A DNA stretch of 64,000 nt, taken from the NCBI RefSeq assembly GCF_004168285.1, contig NZ_SEWF01000015.1, positions 62,001 through 126,000 of the forward strand, written 5' to 3'. The DNA is from Emticicia agri. GTDB lineage: Bacteria; Bacteroidota; Bacteroidia; Cytophagales; Spirosomataceae. The notes beneath the pieces are model-generated. The model did no database searches. It saw only the letters and a list, made by a program, of their open reading frames with translations, and had not been told where the DNA came from. Shown here in pieces: positions 33,554 to 41,871 of this stretch. Position 1 is the stretch's first letter; the number at the start of each line of letters is the position of its first letter. The translations under genes were made by a program, and so were the position numbers.

Positions 33554-35962
33554 ATGACACTGAATGAAACCAAAATAGCGTGTTACCATTGCGGTGATGA
33601 TTGTACAGGCAACCCGATTGTGCTGGAAGACAAACACTTCTGTTGTCATGGCTGTAAGACTGTTTACGAGATTCTGCAGGATAACAATCTTTGTTCGTAT
33701 TACGACCTGAATCAACACGCAGGTGTCAGCCTGAAATCGGCTAATTTTAATGGCAAGTTTGATTACCTGACTGATGAAAAAATACAGGCGCAATTATTAG
33801 ATTTTCAGAGTAAGACCATTCATAAAGTTACGCTGTTTATTCCGGCTATTCATTGTAGTTCGTGCGTATGGTTGCTCGAAAACTTTCATAAGATTCAGGT
33901 AGGCATCTTTACTGCAAGGCTTAATTTTCTGAGAAAAGAATTATCGTTAAGCTACGACCCATCGAAAGTAAACTTGCAAACCATTGTAGAGCTATTAGCT
34001 ACGCTGGGTTATGAGCCATTAATCAATCTGCAAAGTGCCGAGCATGCGCCTAAGCAGAATAAAGTGCAAAGACGCCTGATTTTGCAGATTGGGGTAGTAG
34101 GGTTTTGTATGGGTAATGTAATGCTGCTGAGTTTCCCTGAGTACTTTAAATTAGACCTGAATACGATAACAGACGCTACGTATCAAGGCTTTTTCTTGTA
34201 TCTCAATTTTTTGCTATCGCTGCCTGTTTTCTTTTTCGGGGCTTCCGATTATCTGAAAGGTGCCATCATATCAATTAAAGAGAATGTACGCAAGAAAACA
34301 AATGTACTAAGTGTGGATATTCCGATTGCTTTAGGCATTTCTGCTTTATTTGTCAGGAGTACTTTTGAAACCTTTGTGAATCATTCGGCGGGCTATTGGG
34401 ATAGTCTGGCAGGATTGGTGTTTTTTTTACTAACCGGAAAATGGGTACAACAGGTTACTTACAATTACCTGTCGTTTGAGCGAAATTATAAATCTTATTT
34501 CCCGCTGGCAGTAAAAGTAAACGACGGCTACAAAAATGTATCAGCCTTACAAAAGGGAGATATAATAGCTATTCACCACCAGGAATTAATTCCGGCTGAT
34601 TCGCTTTTGTTATCAGAGAGAGCCTATATTGATTATAGCTTCGTAACGGGAGAGTCGGAGCCGATTAAGAAAGAAAAAGGAGAATTAATTTATGCAGGTG
34701 GCAGACTGATTGGCGAAAAAGTGAATTTAGCTGTGCAGAAAAAAGTCTCACAAAGCTACCTGACTGAATTATGGAACAATGATGCCTTTAAGAAAGAAAA
34801 GAAAACCCCGGCCATAGACCTTGCCAATGCTTTCAGCAAATATTTTACTTATATCACATTAGCCATTGCGCTGGTAACAGGTATTTACTGGCATTTTGTT
34901 GAACCCGCTTTGGTCTGGACAAGCGTAACGGCTGTGCTGATGGTGGCCTGCCCTTGTGCGCTTACCCTTTCGTTGCCTTTTACGATGAATACGACGATGG
35001 GATTTTTTGGCAGAAATAAATTTTTTGTGAAAAATCAGAATGTGATTCAGTCAATGACTGAAATAAATGCCATTGTATTTGATAAAACAGGCACACTTAC
35101 TGAAAACAAAAACGGGTACCTGCATTTTGAAAACGGGAAACTAAGCGAACAGGAAAAACAGCAAATCAGTGCTTTAGCAGCCCAATCAGTGCACCCGTTA
35201 AGCAAAATGATTCATCAGTATCTGGTGGGGGTTGGTAAGGCGACTGTCAGTTATTTTAATGAGATAAAAGGCATGGGTATTGAAGGAATAGTAGAGGGCG
35301 GCCTTATCAGGCTTGGGAATACTGAATTTATCGGATTGACAAACGGAAGGGTAGAGGCAAGTCAGGTACATGTTGAGATTAACCATGAATACAGAGGCTA
35401 TTTTACTATAAAATCAGCCTACAGAAAAAACTGGAAAGAGGTATTGAAACAATTACAGGCCAATTTCAGAATGGCTTTGGTTTCAGGAGATAATGCAGAA
35501 GAAAAAGAAAACCTGAACCCCTATTTTGACAAGAACCGATTATTGTTTAACCAAAAACCACAGGATAAACTGGATTTTATCAGGAAAGAACAGCAAGCAG
35601 GTTATCGGGTATTGATGATAGGTGATGGATTGAACGATGCCGGAGCATTGCGGCAAAGTAATGTAGGCATTGCCCTAAGCGAAGACGTACAGGCATTTTC
35701 TCCGGCTTGTGATGCCATCTTAGATGCCTCAAACTTTGCCCGGTTGACTGATTTTCTACAATTCAGTAAAACGGCATTGGGCATCGTAAAAGCCAGTTTC
35801 TTGCTATCGTTAGTATATAATTTCATAGGCATTGGGTGGGCTGTATCCGGGCAGTTATCTCCGGTAATGGCCGCTATTTTTATGCCTTTAAGTTCGTTGT
35901 CAGTCGTGTTATTTGCAGTAGGTATGACCTACCTTTTTGCCAGACTCAAAAAATTGATATAG
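33554..35962 (+). CDS. ccoI: Copper-exporting P-type ATPase for cbb3 oxidase assembly
   Basis: An 802-aa P1B-type ATPase (FixI/CcoI) that supplies copper for CcoN maturation. An N-terminal cysteine-rich metal domain (CYHCGDDC, then CCHGC) precedes a heavy-metal-associated domain with CSSC at 101-104. Membrane helices, the CPC transport motif (Cys466-Pro-Cys468), phosphorylated Asp510 in DKTGT, and GDGLNDAGAL follow. The Cys-rich N-terminus is typical of CcoI rather than CopA. CcoS begins 2 bp after its stop codon, confirming the assembly role. Confidence 0.95.
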   Translation: MTLNETKIACYHCGDDCTGNPIVLEDKHFCCHGCKTVYEILQDNNLCSYYDLNQHAGVSLKSANFNGKFDYLTDEKIQAQLLDFQSKTIHKVTLFIPAIHCSSCVWLLENFHKIQVGIFTARLNFLRKELSLSYDPSKVNLQTIVELLATLGYEPLINLQSAEHAPKQNKVQRRLILQIGVVGFCMGNVMLLSFPEYFKLDLNTITDATYQGFFLYLNFLLSLPVFFFGASDYLKGAIISIKENVRKKTNVLSVDIPIALGISALFVRSTFETFVNHSAGYWDSLAGLVFFLLTGKWVQQVTYNYLSFERNYKSYFPLAVKVNDGYKNVSALQKGDIIAIHHQELIPADSLLLSERAYIDYSFVTGESEPIKKEKGELIYAGGRLIGEKVNLAVQKKVSQSYLTELWNNDAFKKEKKTPAIDLANAFSKYFTYITLAIALVTGIYWHFVEPALVWTSVTAVLMVACPCALTLSLPFTMNTTMGFFGRNKFFVKNQNVIQSMTEINAIVFDKTGTLTENKNGYLHFENGKLSEQEKQQISALAAQSVHPLSKMIHQYLVGVGKATVSYFNEIKGMGIEGIVEGGLIRLGNTEFIGLTNGRVEASQVHVEINHEYRGYFTIKSAYRKNWKEVLKQLQANFRMALVSGDNAEEKENLNPYFDKNRLLFNQKPQDKLDFIRKEQQAGYRVLMIGDGLNDAGALRQSNVGIALSEDVQAFSPACDAILDASNFARLTDFLQFSKTALGIVKASFLLSLVYNFIGIGWAVSGQLSPVMAAIFMPLSSLSVVLFAVGMTYLFARLKKLI

Positions 35963-35964
35963 CT

Positions 35965-36132
35965 ATGGCAGTCATTATATTTTTGGTAATAGCCGCATTA
36001 CTGGTAGCCGGAGGTTTTCTGATGTCTTTTTTCTGGGCTACCAACGATGGACAGTTTGATGATACCTATACACCATCAGTCAGAATTTTGTTTGACGATG
36101 AAAAACCTGCTGAAAATCATAAGCCTTTATGA
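35965..36132 (+). CDS. ccoS: cbb3-type cytochrome oxidase assembly protein CcoS
   Basis: A 55-aa single-span membrane protein needed to load haem and copper into the cbb3 oxidase. The membrane helix covers about residues 3-24, followed by the family signature WATNDGQFDDTYTPSVRIL. An ATG at 35965 just after the ccoI stop gives the exact family length, whereas an upstream in-frame start would run into ccoI. It is coupled to ccoI. Confidence 0.95.
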   Translation: MAVIIFLVIAALLVAGGFLMSFFWATNDGQFDDTYTPSVRILFDDEKPAENHKPL

Positions 36133-36193
36133 GTTGAGACAGGTTTTAGAAGAGCTGTGTGATTTAGCTTTGTTCATTCAATCAATCTTTTGT

Positions 36194-37021
36194 ATGAAAC
36201 CGAAATTACACAAGAACCTCTATAACTATGTTCAGAAATCTATCTTGTTTGTACTCGAATCGGGGGCAGTAGCAGGTGTTATTCTGTTAATTATCTTTTT
36301 GCTTATTGCCAGAAACTGTGGTGCACAGGTAGATTTTTCAAAAATTCCGGCGAATGAAAAGTTTATCAATAACAGAACCCTGATTACGGTCAGGAATGTA
36401 ACGCTGGTGCAGCGAGATGAAGAATTAGACTGTACCTGGAAAACGGCTCATGCACAAATAAGTGGCATGTTGGATACGAAAACACAGGATTTTCTGAATG
36501 ATTGGCTGTCGGGCATGACCTATTTTGGTAACTGTGAAGGAGACAAAGAATGTTACGATTTTCAATTCTATCATTATTACTACAAAGCCACCAGAGTAAC
36601 ACATCTGCAAAACGATTTATTAGGTTTTTATTTGCATGAGGGCAATTGTAAAGATGAAAAGACTTACTGTCTGGAAAATCAGGACTGGGAAATATATGAT
36701 TTAAGAGAGAAACGATTTTTGCAGGAGGGTGATATTATTCGGCAGGATGAAAAAGCCCTGGCAAACTTCTTTTCCATGATTGAAAAGAAAGTAACCAGAC
36801 AAAAACTGAATCTGGTGAACGACTGGAAAGCCTATACACGTCAGTTTGGTTTAACTAACAATCATCTGATAGTATATCTGAACAACGATATACTCAACAG
36901 TAGTAAAGGTATGGTATTAAGATTTAGCATAGATGAAGTAGAAAACCTGCTTGCCCCTTGTTTTGCTAACAGACTAAAGAACAGGAAATGTGAAGCGTTT
37001 CCTGTTATAGGGCATCATTGA
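36194..37021 (+). CDS. Membrane-anchored protein of unknown function, possibly DUF3298-like
   Basis: About 275 aa with one N-terminal membrane helix (about 14-40, SILFVLESGAVAGVILLIIF) and an extracytoplasmic domain. Four Cys lie in pairs (GNCEGDKEC, GNCKDEKTYC). The end (WKAYTRQFGLTNNHLIVYLNND, then GMVLRFSIDEVENLL) resembles the DUF3298 fold seen in RsiV and PdaC, but only faintly. I chose the start at 36194 (MKPKLHK) to avoid overlap with ccoS; an in-frame Met at 36098 is an alternative. It is last in the desaturase-ccoI-ccoS operon, before the terminator at 37065. Confidence 0.7.
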   Translation: MKPKLHKNLYNYVQKSILFVLESGAVAGVILLIIFLLIARNCGAQVDFSKIPANEKFINNRTLITVRNVTLVQRDEELDCTWKTAHAQISGMLDTKTQDFLNDWLSGMTYFGNCEGDKECYDFQFYHYYYKATRVTHLQNDLLGFYLHEGNCKDEKTYCLENQDWEIYDLREKRFLQEGDIIRQDEKALANFFSMIEKKVTRQKLNLVNDWKAYTRQFGLTNNHLIVYLNNDILNSSKGMVLRFSIDEVENLLAPCFANRLKNRKCEAFPVIGHH

Positions 37022-37064
37022 AAAAATAGCGTTTCTCAGGTACAATTTTTAGGTTCGTAAAATG

Positions 37065-37096
37065 AAAAAAGACGGGTATTACCTGTCTTTTTTTTT
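37065..37096 (+). terminator. Rho-independent terminator of the ccoI-ccoS operon
   Basis: An A tract (37065-37070) and stem around GACGGGTATTACCTGTC (37071-37087) are followed by a run of T to 37096. The next operon's regulatory dyad begins right where the T run ends. Confidence 0.8.
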
Positions 37097-37111
37097 CTGA
37101 TATATATCATA
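37096..37111. promoter_or_regulatory. CRP/FNR-type dyad upstream of the second Usp gene
   Basis: TCTGA-TATATA-TCATA matches TATGA-N6-TCATA except for one base and contains TGAT-N4-ATCA. The centre is 51.5 bp before the -7 element at 37155, identical to the spacing at ccoNO. Confidence 0.55.
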
Positions 37112-37154
37112 TCTACAGGTATTTCTGCTCATAAATTGCTTTTAGTACCTGTTT

Positions 37155-37162
37155 TAGATTTG
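37155..37162 (+). promoter_or_regulatory. -7 element of the second Usp gene
   Basis: TAGATTTG fits TAnnTTTG and lies 27 bp before the ATG at 37190. It also shows that longer in-frame starts (37136) would lie upstream of the transcript. Confidence 0.6.
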
Positions 37163-37189
37163 TTCTATCAAATTAAACGAAATGCTCTC

Positions 37190-38053
37190 ATGAAAAAGAT
37201 ACTTCTTACAACCGACTTTTCAAAGGCTTCAGACAATGCTATTCAATATGCACTCAGTTTATTCGGCGATACCCCTTGCGAATTTACTCTGATGCACGCT
37301 TATGATACTTTTCCGGCAGGTGGTTCTCCTGAAATTGCTTATGCCCTGATAGATGAAATGTTTAAAGCTGCTAAAAAAGAGATAGCTGTATATCTTGAAG
37401 CAATAAAAGAACTGGATACCCGAAAGATTCATACTTTCAAAACAGAACTGGTGTCGGGTTCTCCGGCAAGTGCGATTCAGATTCTCAATCAAAGTCATAA
37501 TTATGATTTTGTCATTGTTGGAGCCACAGGCAAAGGCAATGATATATATTTTGGTAGTACAGCTACTGATGTGGTAAGAAACGTAGCGGTTAATTCGCTC
37601 ATTGTGCCGGTTAAAGCAGAAGTACAACCCATTAAAAACGTAGTGCTTGCGGTTGATTACCAGCCTGTAAGCTCTTTTGATGAATTTGCGTCATTAAAGG
37701 CACTGATAGCAGAAAAGAACGCCACGCTTACTTTATTAACCGTATTAAAAGAAGGGCAGTCTTCTACCGAATTAGATGGCTTGATGAAGTTTGAATACCA
37801 CGATTATTTTAAAGAAGTCAGTATCATTGATTATCAGACTCACGCCGATAGCGTTGAAGAAGGAATTGTGAACTATTTAATTGCTCATGAAGCTGATATG
37901 CTGGTAATGATTACACGCCATCATTCATTTTTCGATGTACTTTTTAACCGCTCAGTTACACGCAGGTTTGCCTTCAATCCTGTTATTCCTTTACTGAGTA
38001 TTTATGAAGATGTGCATGCAGCAGTGCCTGACAACGAATTGGTTACTTTTTAA
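37190..38053 (+). CDS. Universal stress protein, tandem UspA domains
   Basis: A 287-aa cytoplasmic protein. Domain one (about 1-145) begins MKKILLTTDFSKASDNAIQYA and keeps a nucleotide-binding-like loop, VGATGKGNDIYFGSTATDV. Domain two (about 150-287) is degenerate and ends with NPVIPLLSIYED. The start at 37190 follows from the promoter at 37155-37162 and from the conserved MKKIL opening. It is similar in layout to the Usp gene at 31365 and shares its regulatory dyad. A small coiled-coil gene follows. Confidence 0.92.
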   Translation: MKKILLTTDFSKASDNAIQYALSLFGDTPCEFTLMHAYDTFPAGGSPEIAYALIDEMFKAAKKEIAVYLEAIKELDTRKIHTFKTELVSGSPASAIQILNQSHNYDFVIVGATGKGNDIYFGSTATDVVRNVAVNSLIVPVKAEVQPIKNVVLAVDYQPVSSFDEFASLKALIAEKNATLTLLTVLKEGQSSTELDGLMKFEYHDYFKEVSIIDYQTHADSVEEGIVNYLIAHEADMLVMITRHHSFFDVLFNRSVTRRFAFNPVIPLLSIYEDVHAAVPDNELVTF

Positions 38054-38090
38054 TGAATTAAAGACATTTATCATCTATTATTTAACAGTC

Positions 38091-38483
38091 ATGAATAAGT
38101 ATTTTCAATTGAATCATACCCATTTTCAGTATCGGATATGGCGTAATGAATTGGAGTTAATGAAATTAGAGACTGATTTTTTCCTGAGTATAACTGAGGA
38201 AATCAGCAGGCTTGAAGGTACTGATAGAGAAGTAAAGCAAAACTGGTTTATCAATCAGTTTCATCACTTTCAACGCCTGATTAAACAGATACAGGGCGAA
38301 TTAGGCAGGGTTGAGCAAGAACTGGCCGAGGGTGTAAAAGAGGAAAAAATTTTGAATAAAGAGCAAAAACTTGACTACCAGTACCTGAAAGATGAAATGG
38401 ACTATTTTGAGCAGGATTACCGGATTGTAAAAGCTAAGTTCAGGGACTTTATTGCCAACTCTGAAACTATAAGTACAGAATAG
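38091..38483 (+). CDS. Small coiled-coil protein of unknown function
   Basis: About 130 aa starting at MNKYFQLNHTHFQYRIW. It is highly charged and almost wholly helical with heptad-like patterns (FHHFQRLIKQIQGELGRVEQELAEG, DEMDYFEQDYRIVKAKF). No signal peptide or membrane helix is present and no family is recognised. It lies 37 bp after the second Usp gene and directly before the ccoNO promoter, so it is probably expressed with the low-oxygen genes. An earlier in-frame Met at 38004 would overlap the Usp gene. Confidence 0.75.
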   Translation: MNKYFQLNHTHFQYRIWRNELELMKLETDFFLSITEEISRLEGTDREVKQNWFINQFHHFQRLIKQIQGELGRVEQELAEGVKEEKILNKEQKLDYQYLKDEMDYFEQDYRIVKAKFRDFIANSETISTE

Positions 38484-38510
38484 AGAAAACCCAATATCCG
38501 AATCAGAAAT

Positions 38511-38526
38511 TATGATGAATCTCATA
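38511..38526. promoter_or_regulatory. CRP/FNR-type dyad upstream of ccoNO
   Basis: TATGA-TGAATC-TCATA is an exact match to the dyad at hemN and 31300-31315. The centre lies 51.5 bp before the -7 element at 38570, about two helical turns further than at hemN. Confidence 0.7.
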
Positions 38527-38569
38527 TTTCCATCAAATGATAGTCATGTTTTGTGCATCTGACCGACCC

Positions 38570-38577
38570 TAATTTTG
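38570..38577 (+). promoter_or_regulatory. -7 element of the ccoNOQP operon
   Basis: TAATTTTG matches TAnnTTTG, and a TTTG at 38550-38553 lies 16 bp upstream as a possible -33 element. The start codon follows 30 bp downstream. Confidence 0.6.
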
Positions 38578-38607
38578 CTCCATCAAAGTTTTTAAACAGA
38601 TTTATCT

Positions 38608-40749
38608 ATGCAGTATATGACGCAACCTGAACCAGTTGAAACATTGGAACGATTTGAATACGATAATAAAATCGTCAAAGCCTTTCTAATCGCAACGGTG
38701 ATTTTTGGTTTAGTGGGTATGTTGGCCGGGCTAACGCTGGCTATACAACTTTTCTGGCCCGGAGCCAATTTTGAAAATCCTCATGTAACCTTCGGACGAT
38801 TAAGACCTTTACACACCAATGCCATTATCTTTGCCTTTGTGGGCAATGCCATGTTTGCAGGTATTTACTACTCTTTGCCAAGGTTACTTAAAACTGCCAT
38901 GTATAGCAAAGCCCTGTCCTGGACTCATTTCTGGGGTTGGCAACTGATTATTCTGGCGGCGGCCATTACGCTGCCTTTAGGAATGACCACCAGTAAAGAG
39001 TACGCCGAACTGGAATGGCCCATAGATATTGCTATCACGTTGGTTTGGGTAGTATTTGCGATTAATATGTTTGGCACGATTATTAAACGCCGTGAACGCC
39101 ACATGTATGTAGCGGTCTGGTTTTATATCGGAACAGTAGTAACGGTCGCACTTCTGCATATTGTCAATTCGTTAGAATTACCTGTATCGCTCACCAAAAG
39201 TTATTCGCTATATGCCGGGGTTCAGGATGCGCTGGTACAATGGTGGTATGGGCATAATGCAGTAGCTTTCTTCCTGACAACGCCTTATCTGGGGTTGATG
39301 TATTACTTTCTGCCAAAGGCTGCCAACAGACCCGTATATTCCTATAAGTTATCAATTATACACTTCTGGTCTTTGATATTTATCTATATCTGGGCAGGGC
39401 CTCACCACTTGCTTTATACCTCATTGCCTGACTGGGCGCAAAGTTTAGGTACGGTATTTTCTATTATGCTGATTGCCCCTTCTTGGGGAGGGATGCTGAA
39501 TGGATTACTGACTTTACGTGGTGCCTGGGATAAAGTACGTGAAGACCCCGTGCTGAAGTTTTTTGTAGTAGCTGTAACCGCCTATGGTATGGCCACTTTT
39601 GAAGGACCTATGCTGTCTTTAAAAAATGTAAATGCCATTTCTCACTTTACCGACTGGACCATTGCACACGTACACGTAGGTGCTTTAGGCTGGAATGGAT
39701 TCATGATTTTCGGTATCCTGTATTACCTGATACCACGTATGTACCAGACAAAACTTTACTCAAAAACACTTACAAACACCCACTTCTGGTTAGGTACTTT
39801 AGGTATTATTTTTTATGCCTTGCCTATGTATTGGGCAGGGTTTGTACAAAGTCTGATGTGGAAAGAGTTTACAAAAGACGGCTTTTTAGCCTATCCGAAC
39901 TTTCTGGAAACTGTAACACAGATTGTGCCTTTGTATATGCTCAGAGCCGTGGGTGGAACGATGTATCTGATTGGTTCGCTGGTAATGATATATAACCTGA
40001 TTAAAACTGCTAAACAAGGCACTTTTGTAGCTGCCGAATACGCCGAGGCACCTGCCCTTGAAAAACGGGTAAGAGTAACCGGTGGTACCTGGCACTCGGT
40101 GCTTGAGCGTAAGCCTTTCATATTTACCGGTTTAGCTTTGATTGCTGTCATTATAGGCGGTGTCATAGAGTTTGTACCTACTGCCCTGATTGACTCTAAT
40201 ATACCAACGATTGATGCTGTAAAACCTTACACCCCTCTGGAGCTGACCGGACGTGATATTTATATAAAAGAGGGATGTGTAGGGTGCCACTCGCAAATGG
40301 TTAGGCCATTCCGTTCAGAAACCGAGCGTTATGGCGAATACTCAAAAGCCGGAGAATTTGTGTATGACCATCCGTTCTTGTGGGGGTCAAAACGTACGGG
40401 GCCTGATTTGCATCGGTTAGGTAAGAAGTATCCTGACAGTTGGCACTACAACCACATGATGGACCCAACCACTATGTCGCCGGGTTCAATTATGCCACCT
40501 TACCCCTGGCTTTTAGAGAATGATTACGATAAAGAATTGCTGCCTGCCAAAATAAAAGCCATGCGTACACTGGGTGTGCCATACCCTGAAGGATATGAAA
40601 ACATAGCAGTAGCAGAAGCAGAGAAACAAGCCGCAGACATTGCTAAAAGTCTGGCTGATGCAAAAATCAAAACCAGCAGCGATAAGGAAATCATAGCCCT
40701 GATTGCTTATTTACAAAGATTAGGGACAGACATAAAAACAACAAAGTAG
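38608..40749 (+). CDS. ccoNO: cbb3-type cytochrome c oxidase, fused subunits I and II (CcoN-CcoO)
   Basis: A 713-aa fusion of the catalytic subunit and the monohaem cytochrome c subunit of the high-affinity terminal oxidase. The CcoN part (1 to about 480) has about 12 membrane helices and the haem/copper ligands in RPLHTNAI, WWYGHNAVAF, GPHHLLYTSLP and HVHVGALGWNGF. The CcoO part starts near 500 with one anchor helix and has CVGCH at 557-561 with a distal Met (SPGSIMPPYPWL). Such a fusion is typical of Bacteroidota. It leads the operon with ccoQ, ccoP and probably ccoG. Confidence 0.97.
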   Translation: MQYMTQPEPVETLERFEYDNKIVKAFLIATVIFGLVGMLAGLTLAIQLFWPGANFENPHVTFGRLRPLHTNAIIFAFVGNAMFAGIYYSLPRLLKTAMYSKALSWTHFWGWQLIILAAAITLPLGMTTSKEYAELEWPIDIAITLVWVVFAINMFGTIIKRRERHMYVAVWFYIGTVVTVALLHIVNSLELPVSLTKSYSLYAGVQDALVQWWYGHNAVAFFLTTPYLGLMYYFLPKAANRPVYSYKLSIIHFWSLIFIYIWAGPHHLLYTSLPDWAQSLGTVFSIMLIAPSWGGMLNGLLTLRGAWDKVREDPVLKFFVVAVTAYGMATFEGPMLSLKNVNAISHFTDWTIAHVHVGALGWNGFMIFGILYYLIPRMYQTKLYSKTLTNTHFWLGTLGIIFYALPMYWAGFVQSLMWKEFTKDGFLAYPNFLETVTQIVPLYMLRAVGGTMYLIGSLVMIYNLIKTAKQGTFVAAEYAEAPALEKRVRVTGGTWHSVLERKPFIFTGLALIAVIIGGVIEFVPTALIDSNIPTIDAVKPYTPLELTGRDIYIKEGCVGCHSQMVRPFRSETERYGEYSKAGEFVYDHPFLWGSKRTGPDLHRLGKKYPDSWHYNHMMDPTTMSPGSIMPPYPWLLENDYDKELLPAKIKAMRTLGVPYPEGYENIAVAEAEKQAADIAKSLADAKIKTSSDKEIIALIAYLQRLGTDIKTTK

Positions 40750-40780
40750 GTAACCGCTATTTTACTTAAAATTTACGACC

Positions 40781-40960
40781 ATGTTTAAACATTATTTCGA
40801 GCAGATAGACGGGGTAAGTATCTACCCGATTTTCTCACTATTAGTTTTCTTTTTCTTCTTTTTAGGTTTGGGCTGGCACGTGTTCAGGTTTGATAAAAAG
40901 AAACAGCAATACATAGAAAACCTGCCATTAGATGAGAAAGAACTGTCGGGTTTGCATTGA
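40781..40960 (+). CDS. ccoQ: CcoQ-like small subunit of the cbb3 oxidase
   Basis: A 59-aa protein, too short for many gene finders. It starts with ATG at 40781 (MFKHYFEQIDGVSIYP), has one phenylalanine-rich membrane helix (about 15-33) and ends in a charged tail (FDKKKQQYIENLPLDEKE). Position between ccoNO (31-bp gap) and ccoP (31-bp gap), size and topology identify it as the CcoQ/FixQ component that stabilises the complex. Confidence 0.88.
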   Translation: MFKHYFEQIDGVSIYPIFSLLVFFFFFLGLGWHVFRFDKKKQQYIENLPLDEKELSGLH

Positions 40961-40991
40961 GTTATAAAGAAATTTTAAACACTATCTGTTT

Positions 40992-41804
40992 ATGGGAACA
41001 TTTATCAAATCAGGCGATGAACTTATTCAGTTTCTGATACTTATTATTTTGATTCTGACGGCCATTGTACTTTTGTTTATTGTACTGAATATGTACAATG
41101 TTATTTACAGAATCATTGGCGAAAAAGAAGGAAAAACCATAGAGCGATTCAGCTTTAAAAAATGGTGGGAGAGAGAATCAGGAACAGATGTTCCGGTAGA
41201 GAAAGAAGAAACCATTTTATTGCACCATAATTATGATGGTATTCAGGAACTCGACAACCATCTGCCGCCGTGGTGGGTAAAAATGTTTTATGCTACCATT
41301 GCTTTTTCAGTGATATATCTGGGTCTTTATCATGTCTGGAATATTACACCTTTGCAAGATGAAGAATACCAAATAGCAATGGACGAAGCCAAAAAAGAGG
41401 TAGAGCTATACCAATCAAAAATGGCCAATACTATTGACGAAAAAACAGTAAAACTCTTAGTTGATGATAGTAAGACTGTTAGTAGCGGAAAAGATATTTA
41501 TATAGCCAAATGTGTAGCCTGCCACGGACAAGCCGGAGAGGGTGGCGTAGGCCCTAACCTGACTGATGAGTACTGGCTACACGGCGGGAGCATCAACGAT
41601 ATTTTCAAAACTATCAAATATGGTGTACCTGAAAAGGGCATGATTGCCTGGCAGGCTACCATGAAGCCTAATGAAATTCAGAGTGTAAGTAATTATATTC
41701 TGTCAATTAAAGGCACAAATCCTGCCAATGCCAAAGCACCGCAGGGAGAAAAATTTACTGAGGGTACAGACTCTACCGCTGCCAAGCCGGTAGAAAACTT
41801 ATAA
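40992..41804 (+). CDS. ccoP: cbb3-type cytochrome c oxidase subunit III
   Basis: A 270-aa membrane-bound cytochrome c that passes electrons to CcoNO. Two membrane helices (about 10-40 and 97-118) and the N-terminal CcoP block LDNHLPPWWVKMFYAT are followed by a single cytochrome c domain with CVACH at 174-178 and a Met ligand in KGMIAWQATM. Proteobacterial CcoP has two haem c sites; only one exists here, as is usual in Bacteroidota. The acidic tail is low complexity. Confidence 0.95.
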   Translation: MGTFIKSGDELIQFLILIILILTAIVLLFIVLNMYNVIYRIIGEKEGKTIERFSFKKWWERESGTDVPVEKEETILLHHNYDGIQELDNHLPPWWVKMFYATIAFSVIYLGLYHVWNITPLQDEEYQIAMDEAKKEVELYQSKMANTIDEKTVKLLVDDSKTVSSGKDIYIAKCVACHGQAGEGGVGPNLTDEYWLHGGSINDIFKTIKYGVPEKGMIAWQATMKPNEIQSVSNYILSIKGTNPANAKAPQGEKFTEGTDSTAAKPVENL

Positions 41805-41871
41805 ACCATCTCGTTGACTGCTGACATGAGTATATCAGATAGAAATAAGAGGAATTAAATTAAAGCATCAG

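Noticed and set aside
37259-37627. 122-codon minus-strand ORF inside the second Usp gene
   Set aside because: Antisense to a gene with clear UspA motifs; composition and motifs do not support it as coding.
38536-38548. A second dyad AATGA-TAG-TCATG near the ccoNO promoter as another regulator site
   Set aside because: Half-sites are 3 bp apart, not 6, so it does not fit the dyad geometry seen at the other promoters.
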